The notes under the pieces: generated by a model
Seen by the model: only the letters and a program-made list of their open reading frames with translations
The model's database searches: none
Told to the model about the DNA's origin: nothing
In this document: in pieces, positions 5,976-8,400 of the stretch
Layout: every line of letters begins with the position of its first letter
How positions within the stretch are numbered: position 1 is the stretch's first letter
Program-made: the position numbers and the translations under genes
Origin: an uncultured Synergistia bacterium
GTDB lineage: Bacteria; Eremiobacterota; SpSt-956; JAKJGF01
NCBI GenBank assembly: GCA_937888925.1
Contig: CALARM010001001.1
Coordinates: 1-8,400 of the forward strand
Reading direction: 5' to 3'
DNA: 8,400 nt

Positions 5976-7469
5976 GTGAAAATCACTGACAGCCATGACA
6001 GTCCGGCCACAAAGAAGAATGAGAATCTGTTCCTACCGTCACGCATTACCCGTTACCCGTTACGATTCACATATAAATACTTAACAGTAATATTTTTCAT
6101 TGTCCTCTTAATCTTTTATGACAATCTTTCTGCTTCAACAACATCCGATAAACTCCTGGAACAGGCAAAAGACCTTATAATCTCAGGTAGCACACAGGAG
6201 GCCATAAAGAAAATAAAGGAAAGCCTGAAAATGGATTCAAAAAATCCTTATGCTTATTTCCTTCTTGGCAATGCCTATTACGGGCAGGGAGATTATGAAG
6301 AATCCATAAATAACTACAAAAATGCCATTACTTTAAAGTCCGACTACGGAGAGGCATGTTATAATCTCGGCACTATATATTACAATAAAAAAGATATAAA
6401 TAATAGTATAAAATATCTGGAAAAAGCTAAAAATTCCTTTAAAAATCAAAAGATATCTGAAAAATATGAAAAAACTCTAAAAAAACTTATTGAAATATCC
6501 GGCGGAAATAATCTGGCATCGTACAGAGCAGAATTAAAGCAATATCAAACTTATGGTTTCGGGCCTGTTCCGACTCCTACTGTTACTCCCACACCTGCTC
6601 CTACATTTACTCCAACCTGTACACCTGAACCGACCTGTACTCCTACAATTACTCCAACTCCGACTCCTGTAGGAATTTTTCTTAAAACATTACCTGTTAT
6701 CAATGTCAAAAATATTACACCTCCGAAAAGTCAACCCTTTACATTAACTATTGACAGGAAGGATTTCAGAGGATTACTTGTAAAAGAAGGGGAAATTGTT
6801 TTCGCCGGTGTACTGGATTTATTTTCATATATAAATTATGACGGATATTATGAACCTCCATCAAGGAATATAATAATAGAAGGAGAAATTATCCCTAAAG
6901 ACTGGCTCAGAATAGATAATAAAAATAATCTTTATATCTCTTTAATAGACTTCTGTAAGTATTTTAATTTTAGCTATACACTTAATAATTTAAACGGTGA
7001 ATATACTATAAATATTCGTACAACTTATCAGGAATCGGCTCTTCACGATTTTCTCTCTTTATCGAAAAGCAAACCTTCAAAGAAACTGGAAAAATCCAAT
7101 CCTGCTATATCAGTGGGTGGGAAAAATGATGGCGGAACATTCCGTATGTTCGATGATTATTTCAGACTTAATCTTTCAGACAGAACAGAATACCGGCTCG
7201 ATCTAAGCAGAAAGGAAGTTTTTCGAGATAAAACACTTTCAGGTAATTGCAAACTTTTCGAACAAATGAGACAGGAATTTTCTGAGCCCTATGTGGTAAA
7301 GTATAGCGAATACTCCTTTGCCACTTTTGTTACAGTAACTACCTGCAGAACTTTTATTATAACCTTTTATGATTCTACGAAAGGTACAATTAGAATAAAA
7401 TCTATATTTACAACATTTGAAGAGATGGAAAAGAAACCACAGAATACTAACCAGCCTGTATGGAATTGA
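5976..7469 (+). CDS. Membrane-anchored or secreted TPR protein with Thr-Pro linker
   Basis: 497 residues of unknown function. Order: a 33-residue N-terminal stub, a hydrophobic signal or anchor (34-54), three TPR-like repeats (about 56-158), a Thr/Pro-rich linker (198-232) with two cysteines (215, 221), a beta-rich part (about 255-350), and a C-terminal part (380-480) that I do not recognise. The segment 299-347 (III-x-GEIIP...YISLIDFCKYFNFSYTLNN...YTINI) recalls the copper amine oxidase-like N-terminal domain (PF07833) often found in surface proteins; this is a tentative match. The protein should act outside the membrane. The GTG start is used because GGAGG precedes it and no ATG, GTG or TTG in frame follows before the hydrophobic segment. 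The gene starts 3 nt after the tandem kinase-like gene, so they share a transcript. Residues 21-30 are encoded by a GC-rich repeat. Confidence 0.85.
   Translation: MKITDSHDSPATKKNENLFLPSRITRYPLRFTYKYLTVIFFIVLLIFYDNLSASTTSDKLLEQAKDLIISGSTQEAIKKIKESLKMDSKNPYAYFLLGNAYYGQGDYEESINNYKNAITLKSDYGEACYNLGTIYYNKKDINNSIKYLEKAKNSFKNQKISEKYEKTLKKLIEISGGNNLASYRAELKQYQTYGFGPVPTPTVTPTPAPTFTPTCTPEPTCTPTITPTPTPVGIFLKTLPVINVKNITPPKSQPFTLTIDRKDFRGLLVKEGEIVFAGVLDLFSYINYDGYYEPPSRNIIIEGEIIPKDWLRIDNKNNLYISLIDFCKYFNFSYTLNNLNGEYTINIRTTYQESALHDFLSLSKSKPSKKLEKSNPAISVGGKNDGGTFRMFDDYFRLNLSDRTEYRLDLSRKEVFRDKTLSGNCKLFEQMRQEFSEPYVVKYSEYSFATFVTVTTCRTFIITFYDSTKGTIRIKSIFTTFEEMEKKPQNTNQPVWN
6036..6064 (-). repeat. GC-rich repeat inside the TPR protein gene
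   Basis: On the minus strand this reads as CGTAAC-GGGTAAC-GGGTAAT-GCGTGACGG, a heptamer-based array. It shares GGGTAAC and CGTGACGG with the element at 425-453. On the plus strand it encodes residues 21-30 (PSRITRYPLR), within the stub before the membrane segment. The strong GC content stands out in this AT-rich gene. It is probably a second, diverged member of a dispersed repeat family captured in coding sequence. Confidence 0.6.
6567..6671 (+). repeat. Imperfect Thr-Pro codon repeat (linker)
   Basis: A degenerate run of ACT/ACA-CCT/CCA/CCG codons encodes the Thr-Pro linker at residues 198-232, in steps such as TPTPAPT and CTPEPTC. It separates the TPR part from the beta-rich part and is expected to be an extended spacer outside the cell membrane. 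Synonymous variation shows it is not a recent perfect expansion. Confidence 0.75.
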
Positions 7470-7470
7470 G

Positions 7471-7484
7471 ACGGGAAATCCTGT
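7471..7484. terminator. Weak possible bidirectional terminator between convergent genes
   Basis: ACGGG (7471-7475) can pair with CCTGT (7480-7484), including one G-T pair, around AAAT. It lies in the 15-nt gap between the TPR gene and the convergent minus-strand gene. The stem is short and the following T-tract is poor, so this is only a suggestion. Confidence 0.2.
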
Positions 7485-8312
7485 TTAAACCATTTTTGAT
7501 TTAATTTCATCTCTTATATTGAAATATTTATCCATTTCCCGGAAAGCCTGGCCTATAGTATTTTTACCCTGCGCCAATCCAGAAGCATTTCCTTTTTCCA
7601 GACATGTCTTTATATGGTTAAGGCCGCCTGTGAACATATCTATTGAGTTAAGGAGAAGTTTTCTGGCTTCTATGAATGCATTATCCACACCGGTAGGGAA
7701 ATCCTTTTCTTTTAATTTGGTCTTTTCTTCAGAAAGGACTTTTATTGTTTCTACTATTTTATCGTGATCTGCTCCTGAAAAATTCTGTTCCACTTCTTTT
7801 ATAAGTTCCTCCATATATTCCTTTTCATATATAATCCTCCGGCATTTAACAGATACGCTTATATATTTAAGGAGGCTCATTGAGGACATAGCAGGTTCAT
7901 CAGGTTTTGCGACAGGAGCAACATGTTCGGTTTTTTGCCCCTGTGGTTTGCTCTCAGGCTTTTTATACATAAGAATCTGACCTGATATGGTTGTAGCCAT
8001 CTGTAAAGGAATAAGTCTTTCTCTGGTTTCGTCCGTTTCTTTTTTATCATTCTCATTCTTTTTTTCTTTACTTTTTATAGGAGGAGCCATTTGCATTTTA
8101 GCCAGGTTATACATATCTACTTTTGGCTTATTTTCAGCCCTGTTATTCTGAGATATATTTTTGTCAGGTATCAATCCGGGTGGCAAAGGTTTTATATTTG
8201 CAATTATTGCCGAAGTCTGAGTTGTCGAATTTGTTTGAAATACAGGGGCCATCATCCTGTTTATTTCAATTTTCTGACCTTTTCTTGCCTGCAGTTCTTT
8301 TTCATCATCCAA
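7485..8312 (-). CDS. Hypothetical cytoplasmic protein with helical C-terminal domain
   Basis: 275 residues; the family is not recognised. Residues 1-140 are rich in Lys, Pro, Met, Gln and Thr, with short echoes (MAPVFQ, QMAPPIKS, LQMATTIS), and are probably disordered. Residues 143-275 look like a compact alpha-helical domain with coiled-coil character (EKEYMEELIKEVEQ; a charged stretch at 185-203) and end in helices containing FTGGLNHIKTCLEKG and AQGKNTIGQAFREMDKYF. There is no signal peptide or membrane segment. The start is TTG 8312, supported by GAGGTG 9 nt upstream and a promoter about 40 nt upstream; the ATGs next to it are in another frame and the first in-frame ATG is residue 20. It is convergent with the kinase cluster, so co-regulation is not implied. 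A role as adaptor or kinase substrate would be speculation. Confidence 0.8.
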   Translation of the reverse strand: MDDEKELQARKGQKIEINRMMAPVFQTNSTTQTSAIIANIKPLPPGLIPDKNISQNNRAENKPKVDMYNLAKMQMAPPIKSKEKKNENDKKETDETRERLIPLQMATTISGQILMYKKPESKPQGQKTEHVAPVAKPDEPAMSSMSLLKYISVSVKCRRIIYEKEYMEELIKEVEQNFSGADHDKIVETIKVLSEEKTKLKEKDFPTGVDNAFIEARKLLLNSIDMFTGGLNHIKTCLEKGNASGLAQGKNTIGQAFREMDKYFNIRDEIKSKMV

Positions 8313-8321
8313 AATAAATTA

Positions 8322-8327
8322 CACCTC
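8322..8327 (-). promoter_or_regulatory. Ribosome binding site deciding a TTG start
   Basis: On the minus strand GAGGTG ends 9 nt before TTG 8312. No in-frame ATG or GTG lies near, so this site supports the unusual TTG start. Confidence 0.65.
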
Positions 8328-8350
8328 GCCTTTCTTTAAATTACCTTTCT

Positions 8351-8379
8351 ATATTATCATTTTAAAACTTTTCAGTCAA
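8351..8379 (-). promoter_or_regulatory. Predicted sigma70-like promoter of the minus-strand gene
   Basis: On the minus strand TTGACT (8379-8374, five of six consensus bases) is followed after 17 nt by TAATAT (8356-8351); GATAAT overlaps it as an alternative -10 box. The start of transcription would be near 8344, giving a leader of about 31 nt before the TTG. Confidence 0.6.
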
Positions 8380-8400
8380 ACAATAAAAGGCTTTAAAAAA

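Noticed and set aside
8091..8339. Plus-strand open frames (8091-8339, 8123-8317 and 7519-7767) opposite the minus-strand gene
   Set aside because: The minus-strand frame is longer, has a promoter and a ribosome binding site, and shows plausible protein composition; the plus frames are Phe/Cys/Tyr-rich shadows.
1..8400. CRISPR array, tRNA, rRNA, insertion sequence or integrase
   Set aside because: No regularly spaced direct repeats, no cloverleaf with a recognisable T-arm, and no transposase or recombinase motifs were seen. GGTTCGA within 3894-3900 belongs to the inverted repeat and has no tRNA context.

Overview
The window is a stretch of an AT-rich bacterial chromosome with strong Shine-Dalgarno sites and sigma70-like promoters. 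The codon use (many AGA, ATA and AAA codons), the Thr-Pro-rich secreted protein and the Ser/Thr kinases fused to TPRs suggest an uncultivated candidate-phylum type of bacterium. The phylum cannot be fixed from this sequence alone.

Layout. (1) 1-1769: the end of the threonine branch, thrB (homoserine kinase, 5' end outside the window) followed by thrC (threonine synthase). A GC-rich palindromic repeat fills the 36-nt gap between them. (2) 1770-2127: a 358-nt gap holding a good promoter overlapped by an inverted repeat, a short palindrome, and what may be the decayed remains of a small secreted protein gene. (3) 2128-7469: a three-gene signalling cluster. The first gene is an apparently active Hanks-type Ser/Thr kinase with one membrane segment and an extracytoplasmic TPR region. 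The second, with its own promoter, encodes a soluble protein with two kinase-like domains in tandem, each lacking different catalytic residues. The third, 3 nt downstream, is a membrane-anchored or secreted TPR protein with a Thr-Pro linker and a beta-rich C-terminal region. (4) 7485-8312: a convergent gene on the minus strand for an unrecognised cytoplasmic protein, with a clear promoter and a TTG start.

How the parts may work together (inference): the membrane kinase is the only member with a complete catalytic set. The tandem protein looks like a pseudokinase scaffold or allosteric regulator for it. The third protein could be the outer partner, since both it and the kinase carry TPRs outside the membrane. 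The most notable observation is the reciprocal decay of the two kinase domains: the first keeps the catalytic Asp but lacks the metal-binding Asn, and the second keeps the Asn but has Gly in place of the Asp. A second is a short GC-rich repeat found both in the thrB-thrC gap and inside the coding sequence of the TPR protein.
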